64,000 nucleotides of DNA. It comes from Citrus sinensis (Eukaryota; Streptophyta; Magnoliopsida; Sapindales; Rutaceae). This document shows, one piece after another, positions 24,912-36,642 of this stretch. The first letter of the stretch is position 1. Each line of letters starts with the position of its first letter. Made by a program: the position numbers and the translations under genes. The stretch covers positions 28,291,501-28,355,500 of the forward strand of contig NC_068558.1 of NCBI RefSeq assembly GCF_022201045.2, given 5' to 3'. Under the pieces are notes generated by a model. The model was given only the letters and a program-made list of their open reading frames with translations, made no database searches and was not told where the DNA came from.

Positions 24912-26039
24912 ACAATGTCAAGGAGCTTAGTCTAGATTTAATTGGGGGAACTATTGAATATCCTCTTGAAGATGTGTACTAAATGCCTCAATCAGTGTAT
25001 TCCAATTCGTTAGTAAAAATATTGTATGGTACTATGCAATTTTAAGCCAAGTGGGTGTGTTTCTTAAACTTCACTAACGGCTTTATAATTTAGATACACT
25101 GAATTAAGTAAGGAAAACATTGGAAAAATTTTATTAGGCAGCCCCACCCATTCTTGAAATCTTGAAATTGCAGAATTGTAAGGGAAATGGCCAGCTTGTT
25201 GTTAGTTTTTCAAGTTTGAAAGAATTAGTGGTCGATGGTTTTTTGGGGAAGATCTGGATCTTCAACTAAAATTTCAGGTTTTAATATTTGTTTATTAAGG
25301 TTGTGTGGCTATATTTTAGGAGATTGGAGAATAGAGTGTGGGCACAAAAGCTTATGAAGCTGTTACCATTGGTTTTTTTTTTCCTTTATTCTTCTTTTTG
25401 GTGGTTCAGTTTCACAGTGATAGTTTTTCTAAAATAAAACTGTAAAAATTAATGGATTTCTTTGTTGGCTTTTCTCTCTTTTTTATCCCATTAAGAACTG
25501 AAAGGTTTTCTAACATATAGATCCGAAGAAAGAAGATGAATATTAATTGGGAAATTTACAAAAATAACCATAAAATATTTGCGTTTTTCAACTTTAACCT
25601 CTCAAAGTTTTTTCTATCATAACTAGCCAAACACCCTATTTTTGGACTAGATTACCCTCATCACTTTCATTAAATTTACAAAGGTATGCCACTTTTTCAA
25701 TTCCAGCACAACTAAATACAGTTCTTCTTCAATAACTTAACAAACATTTATCACTCTCAACAAACTTCATCACTCTCTATAAATCAATTACATAATTGAA
25801 TATAATCATCAATGGAAGAGCTTCTTAAAATTAGTTTATGCTTTTACACAATGTAAATCTTTAATCTATTGATTTTATCAACTAAGTTCGAAAGTAAAGT
25901 GGGTTTTGTTGCAAATATTGTTATTTTTCATTCATAAAACAATGTGATTTGTTAAAGTATTTAGTTTGAGTTGAGAAATGAAGAAAAATCATTGAAAATA
26001 CAGAAAAATTAGGTAAAAAACGAAGTTCAGAACAAATGA
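24912..26039. other. Intergenic sequence
   Basis: No feature is recognised. The sequence is moderately AT-rich, with poly-T at about 25373-25385. No exon of the downstream TIR-NBS-LRR relic (TIR domain or P-loop) could be found here. Confidence 0.4.
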
Positions 26040-26290
26040 GATAGGCAAGTGGGACAGGTGCATGTCTCACATAAACGCACTGCATTTATGTGCGACAGAC
26101 ACCTGTCCCACTGCTTGTCGCACATAAACCCATGGATTTTATAGAGTACATGATTTTGAATATGATTTGTCTCGTCGTAAGCTTCGAAACGGTATATTAT
26201 AGGCCTAAAACGGACATATATAGCTCAAGTTATGGCTTTCGCAATATATATGAAATTTAGTGAAACAAGCACCTGTCCCACTTGCCTGTT
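26040..26290. repeat. Nested inverted repeats built on a CAAGTGGGACAGGTG motif
   Basis: A strong hairpin at about 26049-26112 has arms of about 32 bases, starting AGTGGGACAGGTG and ending with its reverse complement, around a short loop. A further half copy (TGTCGCACATAAAC) follows. A third copy of the motif, GCACCTGTCCCACTTGCCTG, lies inverted at 26267-26286, so GGCAAGTGGGACAGGTGC brackets the whole 250-bp unit. This unit directly precedes the point where the TIR-NBS-LRR relic begins. Confidence 0.7.
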
Positions 26291-26308
26291 TTTGACAATA
26301 TCTCTTAT

Positions 26309-29300
26309 TAGTTTAATGGTAGTAGCTTTCTTGCCAATGTTAGAGAAGTTTCTCAGACACGAGGTCTTGTTGCTTTACAAGAACAGCTTGTTTATGAAAT
26401 TTTGCTGGATAAAAATGTAAAGATATGGGATGTTCATAAAGGATGTCATATGATACGTAGCAAATTACGTCATAAAAGGGTTCTTCTCGTAATTGATGAT
26501 GTAGATGAATTTGACCAATTACAAGCATTAGCTGGACAGCGTGATTGGTTTGGTTTGGGGAGTAGAATCATTATTACCACTAGAGATCGGCATTTGCTCG
26601 TCAGATGTGAAGTGGAAGACATATATATGGTTGAGAAATTGAATTATAACGAAGCTCTTCATCTCTTTTCTTGGAAAGCCTTTAGAAAAGTCATCCTACA
26701 AATGGTTATTTTGATCTCTCGCATAGTATGGTAAACTATGCTGATGGCCTTCCATTGGCCCTTGAAATTATGGGATCCTTTTTGTTTGGTATGAGAAAAG
26801 CTGAGTGGAAAGATGCATTGGATAGACTGAAATATGTTCCTGACCAAAAAATTTTTGAAATACTCAAAATAAGTTATGATGGACTACAGGAAACAGAGAA
26901 GAAAATATTTCTGGATATTGCTTGTTTCTTTAAAGGAAATGACAAAGATCAAGTAAGAGAATTATTAGACAGTTGTGACTTTTATCCAGAAATTGGGATA
27001 AGTGTTCTTATTGATAAATGTATCATAACTCTTTCAAACAACATAATTTGTATGCATGATTTGATACAAGATATGGGTATGGAAATTGTTTGCCAACAGA
27101 GCCCAGGAAACCCAGGTCAACGCAGTAGGCTGTGACTTTGGATGGATATTTCTCAAATGCTCACAAAAAATGAGGTATGTAGTTTTGAAGAAAGCATAAA
27201 CTGAAGAAATTATCATGCTAATTTAACAAGCCATACATATAAAGTAATTTGACAAAGAGATGAAAAATCATCTCATATGTCTGTTCTATTTGTTTCAGGG
27301 AACAGAAGCTGTTGAAGGCATCATATAAAATCTGGGATTACTCAAAATCCGTGATGTATGTCTGCTCCACGGAATAGAATATCTTCCAGATGAGTTACGG
27401 CTTCTGAAATGGCATGGCTACCCTTTAAGATCTTTGCCATCAAATTTCCAACCCGAGAGACTTTTCAAACTTAACTTGTGTTATAGCCTAGTTGAACAAC
27501 TTTGGCAAGGAGTACAGGTATGACTAATTCGTGAACATATGCATGCACAGAGATATATTTCTTAAAAATACTTGCCTAAATTTTTTTATTGTTAATTAAC
27601 TTTTGTTGGATTTTTTCCTTTTATTATAACAGAATATGAGGCATCTTAAATTTATCAAACTCAGTCACTCGGTACACTTAACAAAGACCCCAGACTTCGC
27701 AGGGGTTCCAAATCTTGAGAGACTCGTTCTTGATGGTTGTACGAATTTATCTTTTGTTCACCCATCCATTGGACTTCTTAAAAGGCTAAAAGTGTTGAAT
27801 ATGAAAGAATGCATACGAATTAAGAGCTTTCCTGCTGAAATTGAATGGGCATCTCTTGAAGTTCTAATTCTTTCTGGTTGCTTAAAACTCAGTAATTGAG
27901 ACAGATTGTGCAAAATGCAAAGCGTTTATTGCAGCTTCATTTAGATCAAACTTCTATAGAAGAAATACCCCCATCAATCAAATTTCTCAGTAGGCTTACT
28001 GTGTTAACTTTGAGAGACTGCAAAAAACTCGTTAGTCTTCCCAGCAGTATTTCTGATTTGAGGTCTTTTAAAGTCCTTAATCTAAATGGCTCCTCAAAAC
28101 TTGAAGAAGTGCCAGAGAACTTGGGGCATATAGCAAGTTTGGAGAACCTTGATTTAGGTGGAACAACTATACGCAGACCACCGTCCACTATTGTTCTATT
28201 GGAGAACCTTAAAGAATTATCTTTTCATGGATGTAAAGGACAACGAAAGTCCTGGAGTTCACTAATCTGGCTCCCATTTTACCCAAGAGCAAATCGAGAT
28301 TCCTTGGGCTTCTTCATACCTTCTTTGTCAGGTTTACACTGTTTAAGTAGATTGGATCTAGGTGACTGCAATCTCCAGGAAGGGGCTATCCCCAATGATC
28401 TTGGCAGCTTATCTGCATTGACAAACTTCACACTGAGCAGGAACAATTTTTTCAGCTTACCTGCAAGCATCAATCAACTCTCTAGGCTGGAAACTCTTAA
28501 CATAGACTACTGCAATAGGCTCAAAGCTTTGCCAGAACTTCCAGCAAGTATAGATGGATTATTTGCTCACAATTGTACATCATTGATCAAATTATGCAGT
28601 CCATCAAATATAACCAGGTTGACACCAAGGATGTTTTATTTAAGTAACTGCTTCAAACTGACAGGGAATATGGCCATTATCTTTGTTAAAAGTTTGCTTC
28701 AATCGCTGCTCAAAAGCCAACTCCGGGTATCTCTCTTTCTCTCTCTCCTTTTCTCTCGTATTGCTGCTAAAACCCAACTAAATCACCTTTATTCTATAGG
28801 GACTTAAAAGTGCAGTTACATCCTCAGAGTTCGATATTGTTATTCCTGGATCCCAAGTTCCAGAATGGTTCACTTATCAGAGTATAGAGCAATCAATAAC
28901 AATAATCCCACCAATATATTGTTTTAATTCATTCATGGGGTTGGCATTTTGCACTGCCTTTTCTATCCACCAGCACAGTAGTTTCCTCAGTCATGTTTCG
29001 GCTCCATCTAATACTTTATATCTTGAGTTAGTTTTGGAAATTAATGGTTGGCACAGACATTCTGTTTCCATTTCCTTTGATGTGAACTCTTTGGCTCAGT
29101 TCAATCACCTCTGGTTGTGCTACGTGTCAAAAAGTTACTTCGCAGCACCTGAATATCCTAATCCCATTAAGGCCTCAGTTGCCGCAAGAGACCACATATA
29201 CATGAAGTTGAAGGTTAAAGCATTTGGGCTTTGTTTCGTATTTGATCAAGATGTTGAAGAATTCATCCGATCATCTAGTGAGTTTATCTCTAAGGATTTA

Positions 29301-29393
29301 GCTTCTGACAAATTATCTGTAAAACCTATAATTAAGCGAAACAACGATTACGATTTGCCTTATGAGCAGCCGCACAAAAAACGAGTCAGGTGA
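26309..29393 (+). pseudogene. 5'-truncated, disabled TIR-NBS-LRR resistance gene
   Basis: The relic starts abruptly inside the NB-ARC domain at [12 protein letters not shown]; the TIR domain and P-loop are missing. Next come kinase-2 ([14 protein letters not shown]), RNBS-B ([13 protein letters not shown]), the GLPLAL motif, the helical ARC part (ISYDGLQETEKKIFLDIACF) and MHD (MHDLIQDMGMEIV). LRRs and a post-LRR domain with IPGSQVPEWF follow. Introns fall at usual TNL positions: 27175-27298, 27518-27632, and 28727-28799 (ending ATAG). Lesions: a frameshift near 26690, TGA for the expected Trp at 27133, TAA at about 27327, an apparent shortening just after it, and a frameshift plus stop near 27897. 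Family role: intracellular immune receptor. With no nucleotide-binding P-loop and several breaks it cannot encode a full receptor. Confidence 0.92.
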
Positions 29394-29865
29394 CACAATT
29401 TGTGTCCAAATGCTCAAACGCATGGACAAATACTTCTAGGATTCAACACTCTTCTCCAGGTAATATTCCTGTTTCTGCTTTTGGCCACTACTACTTTGTT
29501 ACTCGGCTTTCCTTTTGCAGAAAAGAGACTTAGTACTTTTAGCCTAAGTTATCAAAATGTTTTTATATATCATATATGTGCTTTCATTCTAATATGAATC
29601 CAACAAGTTTTATAAGTTAGCAAATACCCAAAACTCACATTTAAAAAAAACAGAACTTAAAAATATGTATTTTATAAAATATTTAAACCTTTTGGTTTAC
29701 ATCTACTTATTTTATTAACACAACTCATGGTAATTTTTAGAAATTGCTAAATTATCGAATCTCTGACTTCACCAACATAGTTGTTGTCGCAAATGATAAC
29801 AGTTGTTTTATCTTTGGCTCATCTATTTACCTTTCTATTAGTACTCTACTTTGTTGAGGCTGTCA
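29394..29865. other. Flank 3' of the TNL relic
   Basis: Nothing coding is recognised. It may include the 3'UTR and downstream introns of the ancestral resistance gene. Confidence 0.4.
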
Positions 29866-30920
29866 TCAGACTCGAGGGACGTGGTTTTAAGTTCAAGCAA
29901 AGTGGGGCTAGATCCACGTACTCAAAGGACATGTTTGATTAAACAATGTTCAAGGGCTGAGTAGTGTCTAAGTTGAATGAGTATTTAACCTTCCAACTTG
30001 GGGATTTTGTTTAGCCAGCAGCTTAGAGTTGTGTAAGTGGGCAAAATGAATGATGAAGTAGGAACTAGTGGAAGTTGTTTATCTTATACTGAGGACCAGG
30101 CACAGGCAAGCAAGTCAGTTGATCACATGGTTGAGCTTCTCTATAAGTACATCAAAGAATCAATTGATCCTCCCTTCTCTTAGTTTAGTTGCTTGATCAG
30201 TTCATTCTTGAGGGCTTTCTGTGCTTCTTAGCGACTATGACCGGGTAGCAATATATATATTGAGCCAATAATAATATTTAATAAAATAAAAGAAAACATA
30301 GAAAATTTGTAATTTGACTCAAGTTGTGATATTGCTCATTGTACAAGATAATTTATGTAGTTTTAATATTTGGGCTCCTGAATTTTCAAGTTTTATTAAA
30401 TAGGGGTATAATTTTTCCTGATTTAATAAACGAGCCCTTAACTCCTAACAAGTAACCCCTAAAATTAAGTATCAAATGATGTTAAAGTTTGTACAAGCCT
30501 TTTTATATTTTAATTTGGCTCACATCACGGCGAAGTCGTTGTAGGATGGTGGTGAGCCAATCACGCCCGTCACTTGGGTCTTTCTTTTTTTTTTTTTTAA
30601 GTCTTGAAAGATTAGTTTTAATATCTATAGTTCATATTGTCATCCATGAAGCATGGTAATAAGCTATAGCTAGTAAAATTTGATACGATCCGCTAGCCCC
30701 AAAAAAAGTTGAAAAGATTTAATAATTTAATACAAATACGATTAAATGAGTTTTGCTTGTTAAATTTAATATATTACTAAATAGATCGCTTTTGTGTGAA
30801 GCCGATTTATAATTGTGGCAGATTTACTTTTAGAGTTTTTGATAAATAACTTATTTATGACATTATTAACTATTCAATTAATTATATTATATCGACTTAT
30901 ATTCTAGTGTGTGTTTACTA
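29866..30920. repeat. Duplicated segment, copy 1 (with degenerate tRNA-Asp)
   Basis: This segment matches 35900-36900 in the same order and orientation. Shared strings include AAGTGGGGCTAGAT, ATTTTGTTTAGCCAGCA (ATTTTGTTCAGCCAGCA in copy 2), TGTTTATCTTATACT, GAATCAATTGATCCTC and TTAATATTTGGGCTCCTGAA. After the tRNA the match continues to TTTATAATTGTGGC and ATCGACTTATATTCTAGTG. The copies differ by many substitutions and small gaps, so the duplication is old. Confidence 0.85.
30535..30580 (+). pseudogene. Truncated tRNA-Asp relic
   Basis: It starts like the intact tRNA at 36566 (GTCGTTGTAGGATGGTGGTG), and the anticodon-like GTC is preceded by GCCC. The anticodon stem is disrupted, and the T-arm and 3' acceptor strand are missing. 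A T run follows. It occupies the equivalent position in the duplicated segment, so it is the decayed sister of the intact gene. Confidence 0.8.
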
Positions 30921-31234
30921 CTTAGTTTCTTAAAAGTACTAGGACCACCATGCTAGAGCATGGCAGCAAATTGTAGAGGCAGGGAAAACGCAAGGGTTTC
31001 TTGCTCTCCAAGCTCACAAGTGTTACTATCATAGGGACCAAGCAAATATACCAAAATAACCATACATGATGAAGGTTAACCAATGAATAATTGCTAGTTG
31101 TCTGAATTTATTGAAATAATCCTTAAGCAGACTCCAACATAAAGTTCATGTGGGTTTTCCAAAAAGGGTAGTCTTTTTATCCTTAAAAAAAAAAAACTTT
31201 TCATGTTTAACCTCAAGAGCCACGCTATTAAGAT

Positions 31235-32066
31235 AGCATTTACATTTTGGATTGGAGTGGGAATCATTAGGAGTGGGAATCCTAGGATTAGAAGTGTGGA
31301 GTGAGAGTGAGAGTAAGTTGTTTACTTACACTAGAACGGAAGTATGGAATAGAGATCAAAATTCAATTTATGTGTTTACTTTGTCTTGGATTGGGAGTAA
31401 ATAGTTTTAAATTATAATTTTACCCTTATTTAAAGAATTGTAGTTTTTAATTACAAAGTTAAAAAAATATATTTGAAGAATAAAATATTTATTTTATTAT
31501 ATTTGTAAATTTATAATAATTATTAATATTCTTAATTATGTACATCAAAATTTTTTATTAATTCTAATTTTAATTATGTAAATTAAAAATTATTGATAAG
31601 AGCAACATAAATGAAACATTTTTATTATTAACATAGTACAAAATAAATATTTTCTTAAAATAAATTATTTATTATTATTAAATAAATATAATACTATTAT
31701 TTTTAAATAAATATAATAATATTATATTTTCAAATAAAAATAATATATAGTAATATTATTAATTCTCTATTAATATAATAATATCATTTTTAAGTAATTT
31801 TAATTTAGAATCAATGTAAATTATTAATTAAATATAATATTATTATTTATTTTATGTTATTAAATATAATTATATTAAATTAAACAAAAAAGAGGGTAAA
31901 AAAGAAATTCCCACTCCCACCTCCTCTGGAGTTTCACTCTCACTCCCCACTCCAAAAATGAGTGGGGCTCACGGAGTGAGATTCTCAATCCTTCCTATAA
32001 ATGTGTAAGTAAACACTAGAGTATGAGGAATCAACACTCCTCACTCCCATTCGAGAAAGTAAACAC
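31235..32066. mobile_element. MITE-like element with inverted ends
   Basis: The left end, near GCATTTACATTTTGGATTGG, resembles the reverse complement of the right end, GTGTTTACTTTCTCGAATGG. Further inside, GTTTACTTACACTAGA on the left pairs with GTGTAAGTAAACACTAGAG on the right. The middle is almost pure A/T. Ends are imperfect and no target duplication was seen, so the borders are approximate. Confidence 0.5.
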
Positions 32067-33220
32067 AACATAAAAAACTTCAAAGTTTCAACAACCTTAA
32101 AGCTACTGAATTGTTACCTAAAATATTACTTGAGTGTTACAATGCATTCGTTGGCCAATGCCGGCCCTACATCTAACCTTAATTTCCTCTGTTTTGTAGG
32201 TTTCGAAGAGTTCAAAAGCTTTTGTGTTTCATCTCTACTCTACGCATGTTCGCACCCTTCTCTACAGTCAAAATTCGCCTAGCTATCCTCCTCTTGCAAG
32301 AGCACACCTCAAAACCAAGACAACTACACTCTCTTAAAACAAACTTTTTTTTTTAATCCGAGTCCACTCAAAATTCTGTTAAAACAGATTCAATTAAAGG
32401 CATAAGAACGGATCAAAAAAAAAAAAAAAAAAAAGTTAAAGGTATAAGAAAAATTATGGATGTACTTGTGTGTACTTGTCATACATAGCATAACTTCACT
32501 TTTGCCCACATAATATTCTATGTCGGCCATAGGATTTAACCTTGGGTACCACATAATATTCAAGGGAATATATTTAACCTGGGGTGCAATGTCACTAGAA
32601 ACGAAAAAAAAAATTTTTCAATTTCACTCACTTCATTCACCAGCTCAAATACAGAGTGATATGCTACTGTTAGCCTCAAAATTATCCTCATAAACCCATT
32701 TTTAAATAAATGATTAAATCCTATTGAAAAACTTAAAAGACTCTTTGATTACTATTAAGATCCAAATACTTCCTTAAATAGCCCTATATTTTTTTTTCCC
32801 ACTGATATATTACAATCGGAATTATACTCATATTTATAATAAAAATTTATTAGGATCACTCCTGATAAGTCTAATAACACAACTTAAATTTATAATCCCA
32901 CATAATACATTATTAGAGAAATATTGGCTTTATATATATATATATTAGTAAAAGAGAAATTTTATTTTTTATTCTCTACATAATACTGGGGAAATATCTG
33001 CTTTATCCATATTAATGAAAAAAAATATTTTTACCCAATTTAATTGAGAAAGAATCAAGTGCCAACAATAATTAAGTCGCTTAACGGCTTAAGTTATGCC
33101 CTCAAAGAGAGGATGAAATATGTTTGAGAGCCCCTATATAACAACTTAACAAGGGACGAAGGGACACACAGTGTCACCCGAGCTTGCGTGGTTGCTTACT
33201 TCCAAGTTTAGCGCTAATTT
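32067..33220. other. PPR gene upstream region
   Basis: Non-coding, with A runs near 32418-32436 and a short TA repeat at 32933-32945. The last few hundred bases should hold the promoter and leader of the PPR gene. I could not fix a TATA box with confidence. Confidence 0.4.
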
Positions 33221-35455
33221 ATGTCACGTCCAACAATACGCGCGTGTTACACCTCCATCCGACAATTCACTTACGCCAATCAGCACGCCATCAACACGCG
33301 TGCCCCGCAACCTAACGACACTCTCGCAAAGGTGCGGGTGCTCTCCACGCGCGGCCACCTCACTGAAGCTCTGTCACTTTTCTTCAACACGCCGCCGCAG
33401 TTCCTCCACTCCACACAAATCTACGCCACTCTTTTCCATGCGTGTGCGCTTCATGGGAACATCAAACAAGCCATGCAGTTACACGAACACATGATCAACA
33501 ATTTCCCAAATGAACCGCAAGACCTCTTTGTAACTAATCATCTCATTAATATGTACGCGAAATTCGGCTATTTAGATGATGCACGCCATCTGTTCGATGA
33601 AATGCCTAAGAGAAATGTTGTTTCTTGGACTGCACTCATTTCAGGGTATGCCCAACATGGGAATGCTGAGGAGTGTTTTCGACTCTTTTGTAGCTTGTTG
33701 CAATACTTTTATCCGAATGAGTTTAGTTTGGCGAGTGTGCTTATTTCGTGTGATTATTTGCATGGCAAGCTAGTGCATGCACTTGCATTGAAATTTTCCT
33801 TGGATGCTCACGTTTACGTTTCGAATGCTCTAATTAATATGTATAGTAAGAGTTGTGCTGATGAGGCTTGGAAGGTGTTTGAGAATATGGAGTTCAGGAA
33901 TGTGATTTCTTGGAATTCGATGATAGCTGCTTTTAGGGCGTGTAAACTTGAGGCTCAAGCTATCGAGCTTTTTGCCAAAATGAAGAATGAGGGTATTGGA
34001 TTTGATCGTGCTACACTTCTTAGTGTTTTGACTTCCTTGAGTGGAAGCCGTGAGCTTGATGTTGATCTTGGTCTCAGGTTTTGTTTTCAGTTGCATTGTT
34101 TGAGTGTCAAAACTGGGTTTATCTCGGGAATTAAAGTGATCTCTGCTTTGGTGAAAGCTTATTCAGATCTTGGAGGAGATATTGATGATTGTTACAAGCT
34201 ATTTTTAGAGACAGGTAATTCTCGGGATGTTGTTTTATGGACTGGGATGATAACAGCATTTGCTGAATGTGAACCAGAAGAAGCTCTCTTCCTCTTCCGT
34301 CAGTTGCAACGAGAGGGTATGGCTCCAGACTGGTGTACTTTTTCAATTGTATTAAAGGCTTGTGCAGGCCTCGTGACTGAGCGACATGCGTCGGCAGTTC
34401 ATTCACTGGTAGCTAAATATGGGTTTGAGGATGACACAGTGATTGCTAATGCTTTGATTCATGCTTATGCAAGGTGTGGATCTATTAGTTTGTCCAAGCA
34501 AGTTTTTGATAAAATGACGTATCATGATTTGGTTTCTTGGAACTCTATTCTCAAGGCTTATGCATTGCATGGACAAGCTAAAGAAGCCTTACAACTATTT
34601 TCAAACATGAATGTCCGGCCAGATTCTGCTACTTTTGTTTCTCTGCTCTCGGCTTGCAGCCATGCTGGTCTGGTGCAAGAAGGAAACAAAATCTTTCATT
34701 CTATGCTTGAGAATCATGGTGTTGTTCCTCAACTGGATCATTATGCATGCATGGTTGACCTTCTTGGTCGAGTTGGGCGCATTCTTGAGGCTGAGAAGCT
34801 TGTACGTGAAATGCCAATGGAGCCTGATTCTGTGATTTGGAGTGCACTGCTTGGGTCATGTAGAAAGCATGGTGAGACTCGGTTAGCTGAGTTAGCAGCA
34901 ACTAAACTAAAGCAGTTAGAGCCTGTAGATTCATTCGGTTTCGTACAAATGTCAAACATATATTGTTTGAGTGGAAGTTTCAATAAAGCCAGGCTAATTA
35001 GGAAAGAAATGAAGGGATCTAGAGTGAGAAAGGAACCCGGTTTAAGCTGGATTGAGATTGAGAATCGGGTTCACGAATTTGCCTCCGGAGGCAAACGTCA
35101 TCCACAAAGAGAGGCCATATTTAAAAAACTTGAAGAACTGATAGGGCAGTTAAAGGGGATGGGCTATGTGCCAGAGACAAGCTTGGCCTTGCATGATATA
35201 GAAGAGGAGCACAAAGAGGAACAGTTGTACCATCATAGTGAGAAGTTGGCTTTGGTGTTTGCCATAATGAATCAAGGCAGTTTGTGTCGTGAAAGGAGCG
35301 TAATAAGAATTATGAAGAATATTCGTATTTGCGTTGACTGCCATAACTTCATGAAATTGGCATCGGATCTGCTTGGAAAGGAAATTGTTGTGAGAGACTC
35401 GAACCGCTTCCACCATTTCAAGGATAGAATATGCTCTTGCAATGACTACTGGTGA
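33221..35455 (+). CDS. PPR-DYW protein, organelle RNA-editing factor
   Basis: A single exon of 744 residues. Role by family: sequence-specific RNA binding by tandem pentatricopeptide repeats, with C-to-U editing by the C-terminal DYW deaminase domain, in mitochondria or chloroplasts. Visible: an Arg/Ser-rich N-terminus (MSRPTIRACYTSIRQ) fitting an organelle presequence, then PLS-type repeats with recurring FDEMPKRNVVSWTALISGYA-like units. These are followed by E/E+ motifs (PDSVIWSALLGSCRKHG) and the DYW domain. Deaminase zinc ligands are present: HSE at 672-674, CVDC at 704-707, and CSC at 738-740. The protein ends in the diagnostic DYW at 742-744. It looks like the Arabidopsis At1g71420 group, but I cannot verify that, and no editing site can be predicted by eye. 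The start chosen is the ATG opening the presequence. No disabling change was seen. Confidence 0.95.
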   Translation: MSRPTIRACYTSIRQFTYANQHAINTRAPQPNDTLAKVRVLSTRGHLTEALSLFFNTPPQFLHSTQIYATLFHACALHGNIKQAMQLHEHMINNFPNEPQDLFVTNHLINMYAKFGYLDDARHLFDEMPKRNVVSWTALISGYAQHGNAEECFRLFCSLLQYFYPNEFSLASVLISCDYLHGKLVHALALKFSLDAHVYVSNALINMYSKSCADEAWKVFENMEFRNVISWNSMIAAFRACKLEAQAIELFAKMKNEGIGFDRATLLSVLTSLSGSRELDVDLGLRFCFQLHCLSVKTGFISGIKVISALVKAYSDLGGDIDDCYKLFLETGNSRDVVLWTGMITAFAECEPEEALFLFRQLQREGMAPDWCTFSIVLKACAGLVTERHASAVHSLVAKYGFEDDTVIANALIHAYARCGSISLSKQVFDKMTYHDLVSWNSILKAYALHGQAKEALQLFSNMNVRPDSATFVSLLSACSHAGLVQEGNKIFHSMLENHGVVPQLDHYACMVDLLGRVGRILEAEKLVREMPMEPDSVIWSALLGSCRKHGETRLAELAATKLKQLEPVDSFGFVQMSNIYCLSGSFNKARLIRKEMKGSRVRKEPGLSWIEIENRVHEFASGGKRHPQREAIFKKLEELIGQLKGMGYVPETSLALHDIEEEHKEEQLYHHSEKLALVFAIMNQGSLCRERSVIRIMKNIRICVDCHNFMKLASDLLGKEIVVRDSNRFHHFKDRICSCNDYW

Positions 35456-35899
35456 AAAACTAGCATCACTAAGAGAACTTCAACCTGATTCGCACTTTGT
35501 TTCTGCACTCGGGTTAATCATTACCCTTGAGTGGGGATGATTTTGTATCTTTTCTGTCAAGTTTTCAGGAATTAACTCAATTGATCTACAGGAATTTTAA
35601 GTGGAAAAGCCATCATGATCTCATTAGTTCAAATATATTGTCAGTTTTTAATGTTCAGAAATAGCAGAGTTGGTGCCTACTTGTTCCTTTAGGAGTTGAT
35701 TCTTAACATCCGTAGCATTCCTAAAGCAATTAGGATTTGGGCTCAAGTCAAGTGTCATTGAGAATTAGCGGATTTCATGGCTGGGTTCTTGGAAGGTGTT
35801 TACTTCCTAAGAATGGTTGTGCTCCTAAAAGCAATGTGGATTGTGCCGAAGTCAGGGGTCACTGACTTTCAACTAAATCTTCATGGGATGATTTTCACA
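35456..35899. other. PPR 3' flank
   Basis: Non-coding. It should hold the 3'UTR of the PPR gene. The homology with the duplicated tRNA segment begins near its right end. Confidence 0.4.
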
Positions 35900-36565
35900 A
35901 GAAATTACGCTGAAAAAGTGGGGCTAGATTTGCGTACTCCAAATACATGTTGAGGGCCTAGGTTAGTCTAAGTTGAAAGATTATTTGACATTGCAAGTTT
36001 GAACTTGGAAATTTTGTTCAGCCAGCACTCAGCAGCTTGGAGTTGAGTAAGTGAGAAAAAGGACTGATGAAGCAGGAACAAGTGGAAGCTGTTTATCTTA
36101 TACTAAGGGCCAGGCAGAGGCAAGCAAGTCAATTAATCCCATGGTTGAGCTTTAAGATATGAATGCATCTCAGAATCAATTGATCCTCTCTTCTCTTAGT
36201 TTGGGTGCTTCATCAGTTCATTCTGAGGGCTTTGAGTGCTTCTCGGCAACGATGACCTGGTAGCAAAGAAATATATAATTGAGCCCATAACAATATTTAT
36301 TGAAATAATAGAAAGCGTAGAATATTTGTAATTTGACTCAAGTTGTGAAATTGGTTGCCGTATAAGATAATTCGTGTAGTTTTAATATTTGGGCTCCTGA
36401 ATTTTCAGTTCTGTTAAATAAGTGCAGAGTTCCTCATTTAATAAACAAACACTATAACTCCTAACAACCACCTCAAAAACTAAATATCAACACGAAATGC
36501 TGTTAGGTCCACTGTTATAGATTTAAAAAAGCCTTATATTATATATTTAGATGCCCAACAACAAA

Positions 36566-36637
36566 GTCGTTGTAGTATAGTGGTGAGTATTCCCGCCTGT
36601 CACGCGGGCGACCCGGGTTCGATCCCCGGCAACGGCG
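36566..36637 (+). tRNA. tRNA-Asp (GUC)
   Basis: The 72-nt cloverleaf is complete. Acceptor strands GTCGTTG and CAACGGC pair with one G-U, and the discriminator base is G. The D-arm region holds the A box (TAGTATAGTGGTGAG). Anticodon stem CCCGC/GCGGG encloses loop CTGTCAC with anticodon GTC. The T-arm has the B box GGTTCGATCCC. There is no intron. A TTTTT Pol III stop follows at once. It differs from the common plant tRNA-Asp by few positions. Confidence 0.97.
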
Positions 36638-36642
36638 TTTTT
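36638..36642 (+). terminator. RNA polymerase III T-run terminator
   Basis: TTTTT immediately after the discriminator base of tRNA-Asp, the usual Pol III stop signal. Confidence 0.85.

Noticed and set aside
33171..33494. Alternative frame overlapping the start of the PPR gene
   Set aside because: It is an out-of-frame shadow; the frame from 33221 gives a continuous PPR-DYW protein.
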